From CAYLQA01 sp964385695 (GTDB lineage: Bacteria; Desulfobacterota; Desulfobulbia; Desulfobulbales; Desulfurivibrionaceae): a DNA stretch of 38,828 nt. A program made the translations under genes and the position numbers. Numbering within the stretch: the first letter of the stretch is position 1; each line of letters starts with the position of its first letter. The stretch lies in contig CAYLQA010000036.1 in NCBI GenBank assembly GCA_964385695.1, positions 1-38,828 on the forward strand, written 5' to 3'. The notes beneath the pieces are model-generated. The model made no database searches. It was not told the DNA's origin and worked only from the letters and a program-made list of their open reading frames with translations. Of this stretch, positions 24,571 through 31,969 are shown piece after piece.

Positions 24571-25466
24571 TGTTACATCCTCCCTACTCATTTTTATAGT
24601 TTTTGTATTAATAAAAATTATTGTTTAAGATCCCCCGCTTTTGCGGGATTAACTTCTTGTCTTCATCGTGAATGCTTTTCTGAGAGAATTCGGCCAGGCC
24701 GCCACCCGGTGATTGAGGAGTTCCCTCTTGGAAAAGTCTTTGTTTGTGTTGCCACCTCCTTAGTGAAAGCCTGCTGCCTTTGTCTTAAATTCTTTTTGAT
24801 TCGCGCATTGTCCCATGTCACTCCCTGTAAATAGCAATGGGCATGCCAAAGAAGATCTTCTTTTAGGATTTCTTGTCTGGAAAGTTAAATTTTCCTTTGA
24901 TTGCAGGGAGATAAAGTGATGCAAATATCTTTATCCAAGTTTTCTCGCAAGTGATCGGTTGCATGTTATTTAACCCAGAGGACGAGGAATGATCCAAAGC
25001 GCCCAAAAATACGGGAGCATTATGCGCCCACACAGAGAGGTTTGCGTTTTAACGTGAAATAAATACGCAATATCAACAGGTTAAAAAAAGTACCAAACCG
25101 TACCCCTCGATAAATATACACTTTCTGACTTCTTGCCCCCAAACACCAGAACAAACAAATCTCTTTAAAATCAACGAGTTAACACCGAAATACAACATGC
25201 GGGCTACTTATGCGCCATCGCAGCACAAAAGCGTGGACCAACATTCATCCATATAATTGATCGAACAATCACACATCATGACTTGTGGATACCACTGGAG
25301 ACAGCTACTTCAGCCCGTTTTTAGGCCTGTGAACTTTCTCGCACCGGTCAGATTGCAAACAAGGAGGGACAAGAGCTACAAACAAGGGAGGGGAACAAGG
25401 TGGGCAGGAACACGACAAACTACCTTTAATTTGACAACCAGATGTTCTAACAAGGTAGAGTGGGCA
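24571..25466. other. Long non-coding region upstream of nrfD1
   Basis: About 900 bases without a convincing gene. It contains the sigma54 promoter, an ATCCCGC-TTTT-GCGGGAT hairpin (about 24639-24651) in the nrfD1 leader, and a strong Shine-Dalgarno-like AAGGAGGTGG in the leader (around 24751-24760 on the minus strand) with no ATG behind it. TATGCGCC occurs near 25022 and 25209. The stretch upstream of the promoter (24850-25200) is where activator sites would be expected. Confidence 0.55.
24833..24849 (-). promoter_or_regulatory. Sigma54 (-24/-12) promoter for nrfD1
   Basis: Minus strand TTGGCATGCCCATTGCT. Against the consensus YTGGCACGRNNNTTGCW it matches at every fixed position except the sixth-seventh region, where T replaces C and C replaces R. 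GG and GC dinucleotides have the required spacing. Directed at nrfD1, about 265 bases before its start. The window also encodes a sigma54 activator (27089-29485). Confidence 0.72.
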
Positions 25467-25467
25467 T

Positions 25468-25503
25468 AAAAAAAGGCGGAAACCCTTTTCGGGTTTCCGC
25501 CTT
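25468..25503 (-). terminator. Terminator after the c7 cytochrome gene
   Basis: GGCGGAAACCC / GGGTTTCCGCC perfect 11-pair stem, five-base loop, and a run of seven T's on the minus strand. It separates the ferredoxin-c7 operon from the nrfD1 promoter region. Confidence 0.92.
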
Positions 25504-25541
25504 GAATAGCAGAGCTATACTATATAATGATAATACTTGGC

Positions 25542-25967
25542 TTAGTGGCCGCCTCCGCTTGCAGCAGGAGCAGCACCGGTCAGCCTGTTGTATCCTTTCA
25601 CACCAATATGGCAGGTAGTACAACGGGTGTTTGAGGCAAAGGCCATCTCACCATCATGGCAGGCACCGCAGTACTTACCATCATAGAGGGACTGCATGGT
25701 GAAATCTTCATTCTCCTCTGCAGTGCCTGCAGCCATCTCAAACATCTCACCATCGTGACAGCTGTCACATTCCAGGCCGGCATCCTTGGTGTGTTTCTCA
25801 TGATAGAAAACAACAGCCTTTACCGGCTTGGTCCAGATGATGGGATCTTTAGGACCATAGGTGTCCTCGTCATACTCTTCTTCACCTTGAACCTGTCCAC
25901 CAAAAACCAGCAATCCGGCCATGGCCAACAGACTCATTATCTTCAAGACGCTTTTCTTGTTACGCAT
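25542..25967 (-). CDS. c7-type trihaem cytochrome c
   Basis: 141 residues with a signal peptide (basic MRNKK, hydrophobic core to about 25, QVQG). There are three CXXCH sites: 67-71, 100-104 and 116-120. The layout FYHEKHT...CDSCHDGEMFEM...GKYCGACHDGEMAF...CTTCHIG is that of the c7-type trihaem domain family. The tail is Gly/Ala-rich and ends in His. It should be a periplasmic electron carrier paired with the Tat ferredoxin encoded 21 bases upstream. ATG 25967 was chosen over a TTG at 25988, since GAGG lies about ten bases before it and the signal peptide then begins properly. Confidence 0.9.
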   Translation of the reverse strand: MRNKKSVLKIMSLLAMAGLLVFGGQVQGEEEYDEDTYGPKDPIIWTKPVKAVVFYHEKHTKDAGLECDSCHDGEMFEMAAGTAEENEDFTMQSLYDGKYCGACHDGEMAFASNTRCTTCHIGVKGYNRLTGAAPAASGGGH

Positions 25968-25988
25968 CGTAACCAACCTCTCTGACAA

Positions 25989-26744
25989 TTAATCATTCAT
26001 GTAGAAGACATTAGGCATGGCACCGGTTTCCGGACGCAGTACCCAAACAACCTTTTCCGGCTTGTGGATCAGCTGATAGGCTTCGCTATCGGCGTTGGTA
26101 AGATCTCCGAAGATACGGACATCGGCCGGACATGCCTCAGCACAAGCTGTCTCAGTCTCGCCTTTCTCCAAACGGGTGTCGTAGCAGAAGTTACATTTAT
26201 CAACCGCACGATTTTCCTCTTTGAAGTAACGCGCATTGTAAGGACAGGCTGCCATACAGGTCTTACAACCGATACAGCGCTTGTAAATCATCTTTACAAT
26301 ACCGGTTTTCTTATCCTTATAGGTCGCGGTGGTCGGACATACCCGAACACAGGGGGGACGGTTACAGTGGTTACAGAGCACAGGCATAAACAGGCGCTCT
26401 TTCTCACCATGACCGATTTCACGCTCCTGCTCCAGGATCTTGGTACGATATCCGTAGCTGGGCACGTGATTTGTTTTCACACAGGCTTCCATGCAGCGCT
26501 CACAGTCAATGCAGCGGTTCTGACGGATAACCATGGTGTAGTGCGGATTGTAGGGGAATTTACCTGCCGGCGGAACAGGCCCCATCGCACTCTGAGCATC
26601 CTTCACAGAAGTAAGGGACAGCACAGAGCCTCCCGCAAAGACACCGGTTACGGCCAGGCCGAAACGCAAAAAGCGACGTCTTTCTTCTGAAGGAAGGCTC
26701 TCAACACCTTCATTTTCTAACTTTTCCAGTTCGTTGATCTTCAT
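25989..26744 (-). CDS. Tat-exported four-cluster ferredoxin subunit (PsrB/NrfC/DsrO type)
   Basis: 251 residues. A Tat signal with ERRRFLRFG at 21-29 is followed by a hydrophobic stretch. Sixteen cysteines form four [4Fe-4S] groups: C78/81/84/88, C124/127/132/136, C157/160/163/167 and C184/187/201/205. Such subunits wire NrfD membrane proteins to a catalytic or cytochrome partner on the periplasmic face. Both NrfD genes here are candidates for partnership; the c7 cytochrome gene follows directly. No molybdopterin catalytic subunit is in the window. GAGGAG lies nine bases before ATG 26744; readings from further upstream lack such a site. Driven by the promoter at 26875-26902. Confidence 0.9.
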   Translation of the reverse strand: MKINELEKLENEGVESLPSEERRRFLRFGLAVTGVFAGGSVLSLTSVKDAQSAMGPVPPAGKFPYNPHYTMVIRQNRCIDCERCMEACVKTNHVPSYGYRTKILEQEREIGHGEKERLFMPVLCNHCNRPPCVRVCPTTATYKDKKTGIVKMIYKRCIGCKTCMAACPYNARYFKEENRAVDKCNFCYDTRLEKGETETACAEACPADVRIFGDLTNADSEAYQLIHKPEKVVWVLRPETGAMPNVFYMND

Positions 26745-26874
26745 CCTTACAATCTCCTCAACTTTATTTCGAAAGGGGTGCCTCTTATCACCACCCTTCC
26801 AGAACTTAATTAACAACGAAGAGAATTTAACAACTTAACTTCATTATTAAGTACCCTGTTAAAAAATCCTATAA

Positions 26875-26902
26875 ATTATAATTTGACAAGGTTTTATGTC
26901 AA
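26875..26902 (-). promoter_or_regulatory. Consensus sigma70 promoter of ferredoxin-c7 operon with overlapping palindrome
   Basis: On the minus strand TTGACA (26902-26897), 16-base spacer, TATAAT (26880-26875): both hexamers match consensus. TTGACA-N8-TGTCAA (26883-26902) is a perfect palindrome covering the -35 and most of the spacer, a typical repressor position. The leader to the ferredoxin start is about 125 bases. Confidence 0.78.
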
Positions 26903-27088
26903 GTGCTTTTTCATTTCCTATATATAGAGCATGTCCTTAATCATCAAAATTTCAGGTGTCATGACGGGCAATTAAAATCTTTTTTTGATTGCCAGCAGGA
27001 ACTGTCCCAACATGCTTTATACTTTGACAAATTAAGCAAAACATTATATGGTAATGATTCTCACATTTCATATCTTAAGCAGGCCAAT

Positions 27089-29485
27089 ATGACTGATTCC
27101 AACAAACAGGATCCATCAACCCCGGTAGCTGTCCAAGAGGCAGTCTTTATCGTCAATAAAGACTGGCAAATCACCTCTATAAATATGGAAGCAGAAGAGT
27201 TACTGGGCGTTTCAAGCGGAGATATTATCGGTAAAAGCTGCCGTGACGTTTTTAGCGGCACAGGTCGATTTGAGGCCCTTTGCAGCCTTTACGGGCCACT
27301 GGCCTCAGGGCGTGGCATGCATAACTTTCGCGTTGTCATGAACAAGGAAGGCAACAAGGACAACCGTATTATTCTTGTTACGGCCATACCGGTTCCAGGC
27401 ATAGACGGCGGACTCGATGGGGCTATTATCGCCCTCAGAGACGGAGCCGACCCCAGCCAAACATACTCCCTGGTTTTGGACAGTATTGCCGACGGCGTGT
27501 TCACCGTGGATAAAAACTTCCAGGTGACCTCGTTTAATAAGGCCGCCGAACATATTACAGGCTGGGAGAGCAAAGACGTTATCGGCTCCCCCTGCCGCGA
27601 TATCTTTCACTCGAACATATGCGGAGCAGACTGTATTCTTGCCCAAAGCGTACGGGAAGGAAAATCCATCGTCAACCGCTCCATCTACATTAAAGGTAAG
27701 AACGGCCGGGTTATCCCCATCAGCATCAGCGCCTCCCCTCTTTTCGGACCGGGTGGCGAGGTTATCGGTGGCGTGGAAACATTCCGCGACGTTACCTCTT
27801 CCATGCAACAGGACCTGATCCTGGACAGCATTGCCGACGGCGTGTTCACCGTGGACCGGGACTGGAAACTGACCTCCTTCAATGCCGCGGCCGAACAGAT
27901 TACCGGCTGGAAGCGCGAAGAGGTAATCGGCAAGGGGTGCAGTGGCATATTCCACTCCAGTGTCTGCGGCGACACCTGCGTTTTGGCCCAGAGTGTGGAA
28001 AGTGGAAACGTGATTGGCAATAGGTCGATCTTTATCAAAGGCAAAGACGGCAACACTATTCCAATCAGCATCAGCGCAGCTCCTTTGGTTGACCCGGAGG
28101 GAGATGTCATCGGCGGCGTGGAGACCTTCCGTGACCTGACCCAAGGCATGACCAAGGATCTTGTCCTTGAGAGTATTGCGGACGGCGTGTTCACGGTAGA
28201 TCGCAACTGGAAGATCACCTCCTTTAACCGCGCCGCCGAGCAGATCACCGGTTGGAAAAGCGAGGATGCCATTGGTAAATCATGCGGTGATGTCTTCCAC
28301 TCAAGCATTTGCGGCGAGAATTGCGCCATCGCCCAAAGCCTGTATAGCGGCAAACCTGTGGCAAACCGCTCAATCTTTTTTAAAGACATCAATGGCAAAC
28401 AAATTCCCATCAGCATCAGCGCCGCCCCGCTCTTGGACCACGAGGGCAATGTTATCGGCGGCGTGGAGACATTTCGCGACCTGAGTGTGGTCACGGAACT
28501 GCGCAAACAACTGAGCCGCCGCTACACCTTTGGCGAGATCCTCAGCAAGAGCGCATCCATGCAACGCATCTTCAGCATCCTGCCCGAAATCGCACACAGC
28601 GATAGCAATGTTCTGGTGCTGGGGGAGAGTGGTACCGGTAAAGAACTGGTGGCCCGCGCCATCCATACCTCCAGCCAGCGCGACAAAGGGCCTTTTGTTG
28701 CCGTCAACTGTGGCGCCTTACCAGAGACCTTGTTGGAGTCAGAGTTGTTCGGCTATAAAGCCGGCGCCTTTACCGATGCCAAGCAGGACCGCCAAGGGCG
28801 TTTTGCCTTAGCGGAAAAGGGCACCCTCTTCCTTGATGAGATCGGCGACATCCCGGCCTCACTACAGGTGAAACTGTTACGGGTTTTACAGGAAAAAATG
28901 TATGAGCCCCTTGGCTCGACCAAGCCGATTAAATCCGATGTCCGCATAATCGCCGCCACCAATCGCGATCTGCAGACCTTGGTTGCCGAAGGAACCTTTC
29001 GCGAGGATCTGTTCTACCGCCTCAACGTGGTAAAAATCCACCTGCCGCCTTTGCGTGAACGCATGGAGGATATCCCCATGCTTTGCGAGCATTTTTGCAA
29101 GCAGTTCAGCGTGCAGAAAGGCAAGGACATTGTCGGGGTTTCAGACAAAGCCCTCAGCAGCCTGATGCGTTATGGCTTTCCCGGCAACATCCGTGAGCTG
29201 GAAAACATTATTGAGTATGCCTTTATCCTCTGCCACGGCGGCTTCATTTTACCAGAGCATCTGCCTGAACCATTCACCCCCAATGAAAATGACATGCGCA
29301 TGGAAAGCGGGCTGCAAATGCACAAGCCTCAGCCCTTGGCCGACATTGAGAAGCTGGCCATCTTCCAGGCCCTGGAAAGAAACAGCTGGAAGCGGATGGC
29401 TACCTGTCGCGAACTGAAAATTTCAAAAGACACCTTACGCCGCAAGATCAAGCAGTATGAGTTGAGTAATCCGCTTGAGGGCTAA
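27089..29485 (+). CDS. Sigma54-dependent transcriptional activator with four PAS domains
   Basis: 798 residues from ATG 27089 (AGG five bases upstream; an open frame extends to 26903 but has no homology-like sequence). PAS1 spans about 15-120. Three near-identical PAS units then start at residues 131, 246 and 361, each 115 residues long and each with C-x8-C-x3-C. The AAA+ domain (about 490-720) has Walker A GESGTGKE and Walker B TLFLDEIGD. The sigma54-contact loop reads GAFTDA rather than GAFTGA, a variant I know from other deltaproteobacterial activators. A Fis-type helix-turn-helix is at the C-terminus (ATCRELKISKDTLRRKIKQY). Divergent from the ferredoxin-c7 operon and near the sigma54 promoter of nrfD1, its likely target (inference). 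Confidence 0.92.
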   Translation: MTDSNKQDPSTPVAVQEAVFIVNKDWQITSINMEAEELLGVSSGDIIGKSCRDVFSGTGRFEALCSLYGPLASGRGMHNFRVVMNKEGNKDNRIILVTAIPVPGIDGGLDGAIIALRDGADPSQTYSLVLDSIADGVFTVDKNFQVTSFNKAAEHITGWESKDVIGSPCRDIFHSNICGADCILAQSVREGKSIVNRSIYIKGKNGRVIPISISASPLFGPGGEVIGGVETFRDVTSSMQQDLILDSIADGVFTVDRDWKLTSFNAAAEQITGWKREEVIGKGCSGIFHSSVCGDTCVLAQSVESGNVIGNRSIFIKGKDGNTIPISISAAPLVDPEGDVIGGVETFRDLTQGMTKDLVLESIADGVFTVDRNWKITSFNRAAEQITGWKSEDAIGKSCGDVFHSSICGENCAIAQSLYSGKPVANRSIFFKDINGKQIPISISAAPLLDHEGNVIGGVETFRDLSVVTELRKQLSRRYTFGEILSKSASMQRIFSILPEIAHSDSNVLVLGESGTGKELVARAIHTSSQRDKGPFVAVNCGALPETLLESELFGYKAGAFTDAKQDRQGRFALAEKGTLFLDEIGDIPASLQVKLLRVLQEKMYEPLGSTKPIKSDVRIIAATNRDLQTLVAEGTFREDLFYRLNVVKIHLPPLRERMEDIPMLCEHFCKQFSVQKGKDIVGVSDKALSSLMRYGFPGNIRELENIIEYAFILCHGGFILPEHLPEPFTPNENDMRMESGLQMHKPQPLADIEKLAIFQALERNSWKRMATCRELKISKDTLRRKIKQYELSNPLEG

Positions 29486-30060
29486 CACCCGGCGCACTTT
29501 TTATCTGCCCACAAAAGAAAAGGCCGGAAGGGATATCCCTTCCGGTGCGATGTATCCATCGACTGAGGCCTTTTTACCGCATCATCGCCCCAAAGAGGCG
29601 GGATACGCTTATCCAGCTCGCCCGGACCGTGGCCAGCCTTACTGTGGCACTTGGCACAGTTGTTATTGTAAATCCTCCGCCCTTTGTTCGGGTCAGCCTG
29701 CATGTCGAGCCAGCCGACAATAGGTTTTCTGGAAATACCCGGAGTCAGGGGCCAGCCTTCCTGCATGGCCGGATCAGTGATTCCCTCACCCAGCCACTCG
29801 ATGTAAGCTATCATGGCATCCATTACCGGATGTTCACGCTCTAAGAGAACCTCACCGCCGCAGTTGGCAGTACACCATGCTATGCGGTCGCGCAGGTCAC
29901 GATTAATGTTCATGGGCTTCATATAGTACTTGGGCTGCTGGGACTTCCGCGAGGATTGATAGAACGGGTCTGCAAAAGGTTTATTACGGCCACTGTCTGC
30001 ATGGCAGTTGAAACAGTCCACATCACTCGGGATCAACACTGTCGGCATCTGCACATCCAA
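29482..30060 (-). pseudogene. Remnant of a TsdA-like dihaem cytochrome c
   Basis: 192-codon open frame with haem sites CFNCH (about 16-20) and CAKCH (about 133-137). The pattern IAWCTANCGG...VMDAMIAYIEWLGEGI...NKGRRIYNNNCAKCH...IPPLWG recalls thiosulfate dehydrogenase TsdA. It has no signal peptide: only a TTG or internal ATG (30048) is available, with an in-frame stop a few codons upstream and no secretion signal in other frames. The 3' end runs through the terminator of the neighbouring activator and stops at CAGC, one codon short of a CXXCH motif. The stop codon overlaps the activator's stop. I conclude both ends are lost and the gene is decayed. A functional cytoplasmic protein is unlikely because haem attachment is periplasmic. 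Confidence 0.6.
29518..29575 (+). terminator. Branched terminator of the sigma54 activator gene
   Basis: AAAAGGCC (29518-29525) pairs with GGCCTTTTT (29567-29575). Enclosed are a 22-base perfect palindrome centred on GATATC (29524-29545) and a small hairpin CGATG-TATC-CATCG (29548-29561). It resembles the simple terminator at 33865-33889 with about 21 bases added in its 3' arm. Confidence 0.7.
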
Positions 30061-30177
30061 CCATACCCCAACAAGACTAGGGCTTGTTTACAGATATCCC
30101 CTCATCCATAAAGGGAACCCAACAGGAAAGAAAAATGAAAACTGTGACCTAGGCCACATAAGAAGACTTTTTACTTG

Positions 30178-30876
30178 CTATGAAGTTCTTTCTTTGAGTC
30201 TTGCCGGAGCGGCAATGAGAACTTTACCCCGCTCAAGGGTGACCAGCCCTTCCTTGACAAACTGGTGCAACAAACGGCTTACGACCTCACGCGCTGTTCC
30301 CAGGTACGACGCAATTTGATCGTGGGTCATAACCACCGGCTGGTATGCGCCATCTCCCTTTGCTGATTTTTCAAGCAGAAAGCCGGCCAGCCTCTCATCC
30401 ATCTTGCGGAATGCAACATCCTCAACCAGAACCATAAAGTCGCCTAAGCGGTTCGAGAATACCGCCATGACAAATTCTCTTAAGGCGGCCTCCTGGCCAA
30501 AAAGCTTAATAAAGATCGGGGCGGGAATGGCCAAGGCCTCTGTCTCGGTATCAACCGAGGCGCAGGCCTGATACTGGGTCCCCCCAAGCATGCTTGACAC
30601 ACCGAGCACACAAACCTCGCCCGGCACAACGACGTAGAGCGTTATCCCTTTACCGCTTGGCATATCCTTATGCACGCGCACCCCGCCCCTTTCCACTAAA
30701 AGCAGGGCGCCGCACTCCCCTCCCTGCTCGATAAGACGTGTGCCGTCGGCAAAGGATACAGGCTGTGTCCCCCCCAGCAACTCCTCTCGCGCCTGGGACG
30801 AAAGACCGGCATAAAAAGAAAATTTTTTTAGGCGCTCTTCAAGACGAACATCCGGGGAGGTGGGGGAAGATGACAT
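30178..30876 (-). CDS. Crp/Fnr-family transcriptional regulator
   Basis: 232 residues. N-terminal cyclic-nucleotide-type beta-roll (about 15-130) with LIEQGGECGALLLVERGGVRV and PGEVCVLGVSSMLGG, a dimerisation helix, and a C-terminal winged helix with HDQIASYLGTAREVVSRLLHQF. No N-terminal cysteine cluster of the Fnr [4Fe-4S] type is present; cysteines occur only within the roll (ECGA, EVCVL, QACAS). The ligand is unknown; related regulators in anaerobes sense haem, NO or redox state. AGGAG lies six bases before the ATG. Its neighbours are a decayed cytochrome gene and a non-coding region with an inverted repeat. Confidence 0.9.
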   Translation of the reverse strand: MSSSPTSPDVRLEERLKKFSFYAGLSSQAREELLGGTQPVSFADGTRLIEQGGECGALLLVERGGVRVHKDMPSGKGITLYVVVPGEVCVLGVSSMLGGTQYQACASVDTETEALAIPAPIFIKLFGQEAALREFVMAVFSNRLGDFMVLVEDVAFRKMDERLAGFLLEKSAKGDGAYQPVVMTHDQIASYLGTAREVVSRLLHQFVKEGLVTLERGKVLIAAPARLKERTS

Positions 30877-30995
30877 AACAATCTCCTGGCAAGCATGAAA
30901 TAGTAAGCCGTGCCGGAAGACTGCATATTGAACCGATTTACGCCGCCTAACAACACAGGCAATTAAAAGGTAATCGCAAACCTACCATTATTTTG

Positions 30996-31008
30996 TTTGA
31001 AAATCAAA
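30996..31008. promoter_or_regulatory. Candidate Crp/Fnr-type inverted repeat
   Basis: TTTGA-AAA-TCAAA, about 120 bases upstream of the Crp/Fnr-family start, in AT-rich sequence. The spacing is shorter than the classical TTGAT-N4-ATCAA box, so binding by this regulator is only a guess. Confidence 0.3.
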
Positions 31009-31045
31009 TAATTACCAGAATCAAAACACAGGAGAGAGTGCCAGC

Positions 31046-31285
31046 ATGACAAAATCAACCTTAACGACACTGAGCCGGTTTGCAGAAGAGTTTTCCGTCA
31101 TGAACATGCAAAGCGAAACGTACCCCAAGGACACTCGGAGTGTCGCAAGCTCCCTTACCTCCGTTGGGCGCATCTCCGCTGCTCGAGGTCGAAGTTTACA
31201 CCCTGAAGGGTACAAGTGCCCTTCAGGGTACTTATCTGCAGCAGGGTTAGTGAGCGAATGCAATAAGGATAACTTCCTTACATAA
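31046..31285 (+). CDS. Doubtful 79-aa ORF, possibly a relic fused to mobile-element DNA
   Basis: Not recognised. GGAGAG lies about nine bases before the ATG, so translation is possible. The N-terminal ~30 residues (MTKSTLTTLSRFAEEFSVMN) look like ordinary coding sequence. The rest (SVGRISAARGRSLHPEGY...) translates a hairpin-rich stretch and has the feel of the variable C-terminal tail of TnpB-type proteins. Low confidence that a protein is made. Confidence 0.25.
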   Translation: MTKSTLTTLSRFAEEFSVMNMQSETYPKDTRSVASSLTSVGRISAARGRSLHPEGYKCPSGYLSAAGLVSECNKDNFLT

Positions 31286-31340
31286 CATACCGGGATTCCC
31301 CGTGGCTCGGAGTCTTCGCTATCTGCCGCGGGGAGTTTCA
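31196..31340 (+). mobile_element. Possible IS200/IS605-type right-end relic
   Basis: Two hairpins. ACCCTGAAGGG / CCCTTCAGGGT (31200-31210 with 31219-31229) is a perfect 11-pair stem. TCCCCGTGGC / GCCGCGGGGA (31297-31306 with 31325-31334) has ten pairs with one wobble and is followed by GTTTCAAC. The second resembles the subterminal hairpin at right ends of IS200/IS605-family elements (a CCCCGTGGC...GCC.CGGGGA...TCAA pattern, from memory). No transposase or intact tnpB is present. Confidence 0.35.
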
Positions 31341-31418
31341 ACTCTAGGCAGGAGTTGATGCCCTAAGGGGTTCCCATCATCGTGCCCTCTACCATGCTCG
31401 CAGCAAAACCACACACAT

Positions 31419-31925
31419 TCACTGGTTAATGTATTTCATCAGCATTTCTATAATCTCAGTGGAGTCCCATTGCGCAGGGCCAACGAGTTTTTCCCGGAGC
31501 ACACCCTGTTTATCAACTATAAAAGTCTCAGGAAGCCCAGTTAGTCCATATTTCGAACCGATGTTATTAATTTGGTCATTTAAAATTGGCATAGTAACGC
31601 CGATTTTTGCTACAAATTTATCCCCTAGTGCAGGGTCGTCACTATTGAGTATAGCCAGCATTTTAAATTTATCTTTCGGCAACCTTGTGTAAAGTCTTTG
31701 CATAGAAGGCATCTCCTCGCGGCAGGGAGGACACCAGGTTGCCCAAAAATTCACAAACACCACCTGACCTTTCAGTTCGGAGAGTGTCCAGGTTTTGCCT
31801 TTTCTGTCCACAAGGGTAAAGTCCGGAGCCGGTTGGCCAATTTCTGCCACTTTTGGCCCAGGTCCACAAGAAGCAATAAACAAAGCTGAACAACACACCA
31901 AGATTAAAAGTGATAATTTTTTCAT
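31419..31925 (-). CDS. TlpA/ResA-type thioredoxin-like lipoprotein
   Basis: 168 residues. Lipoprotein signal with lipobox IASC (C20). AlkyhydroperoxideR/TlpA fold with PAPDFTLVDRKGKTW, NFWATWCPPC (C65, C68) and the cis-Pro loop GLPETFIVDKQG. Such proteins reduce disulfides of apocytochrome CXXCH sites or other envelope proteins. Acts outside the cytoplasmic membrane. 45 bases downstream of dsbA on the same strand. With dsbA and dsbB this gives opposing oxidising and reducing thiol functions, which suits a cell with many CXXCH proteins. Confidence 0.92.
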   Translation of the reverse strand: MKKLSLLILVCCSALFIASCGPGPKVAEIGQPAPDFTLVDRKGKTWTLSELKGQVVFVNFWATWCPPCREEMPSMQRLYTRLPKDKFKMLAILNSDDPALGDKFVAKIGVTMPILNDQINNIGSKYGLTGLPETFIVDKQGVLREKLVGPAQWDSTEIIEMLMKYINQ

Positions 31926-31969
31926 AATGACCTGTATTCTCCAAATATTTTATAGCCAATCGTGCCCGT

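Larger units (their letters stand above)
30877..31418. other. Non-coding region between Crp/Fnr gene and tlpA
   Basis: Apart from the doubtful ORF, the small inverted repeat and the two hairpins listed separately, I see no gene and no tRNA here. Confidence 0.45.

Noticed and set aside
24751..24760. Strong Shine-Dalgarno-like sequence in the nrfD1 leader as evidence of a leader peptide
   Set aside because: No ATG follows at a usable distance and the only GTG overlaps the site itself.
24989..25057. 22-codon ORF upstream of the nrfD1 promoter
   Set aside because: GAGGA lies close before the ATG, but the peptide is short and featureless and lies upstream of the likely promoter; no support.
25257..25469. 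70-codon plus-strand open frame before the c7 terminator
   Set aside because: TTG start, no ribosome site, ends in the terminator region, composition unlike a protein.
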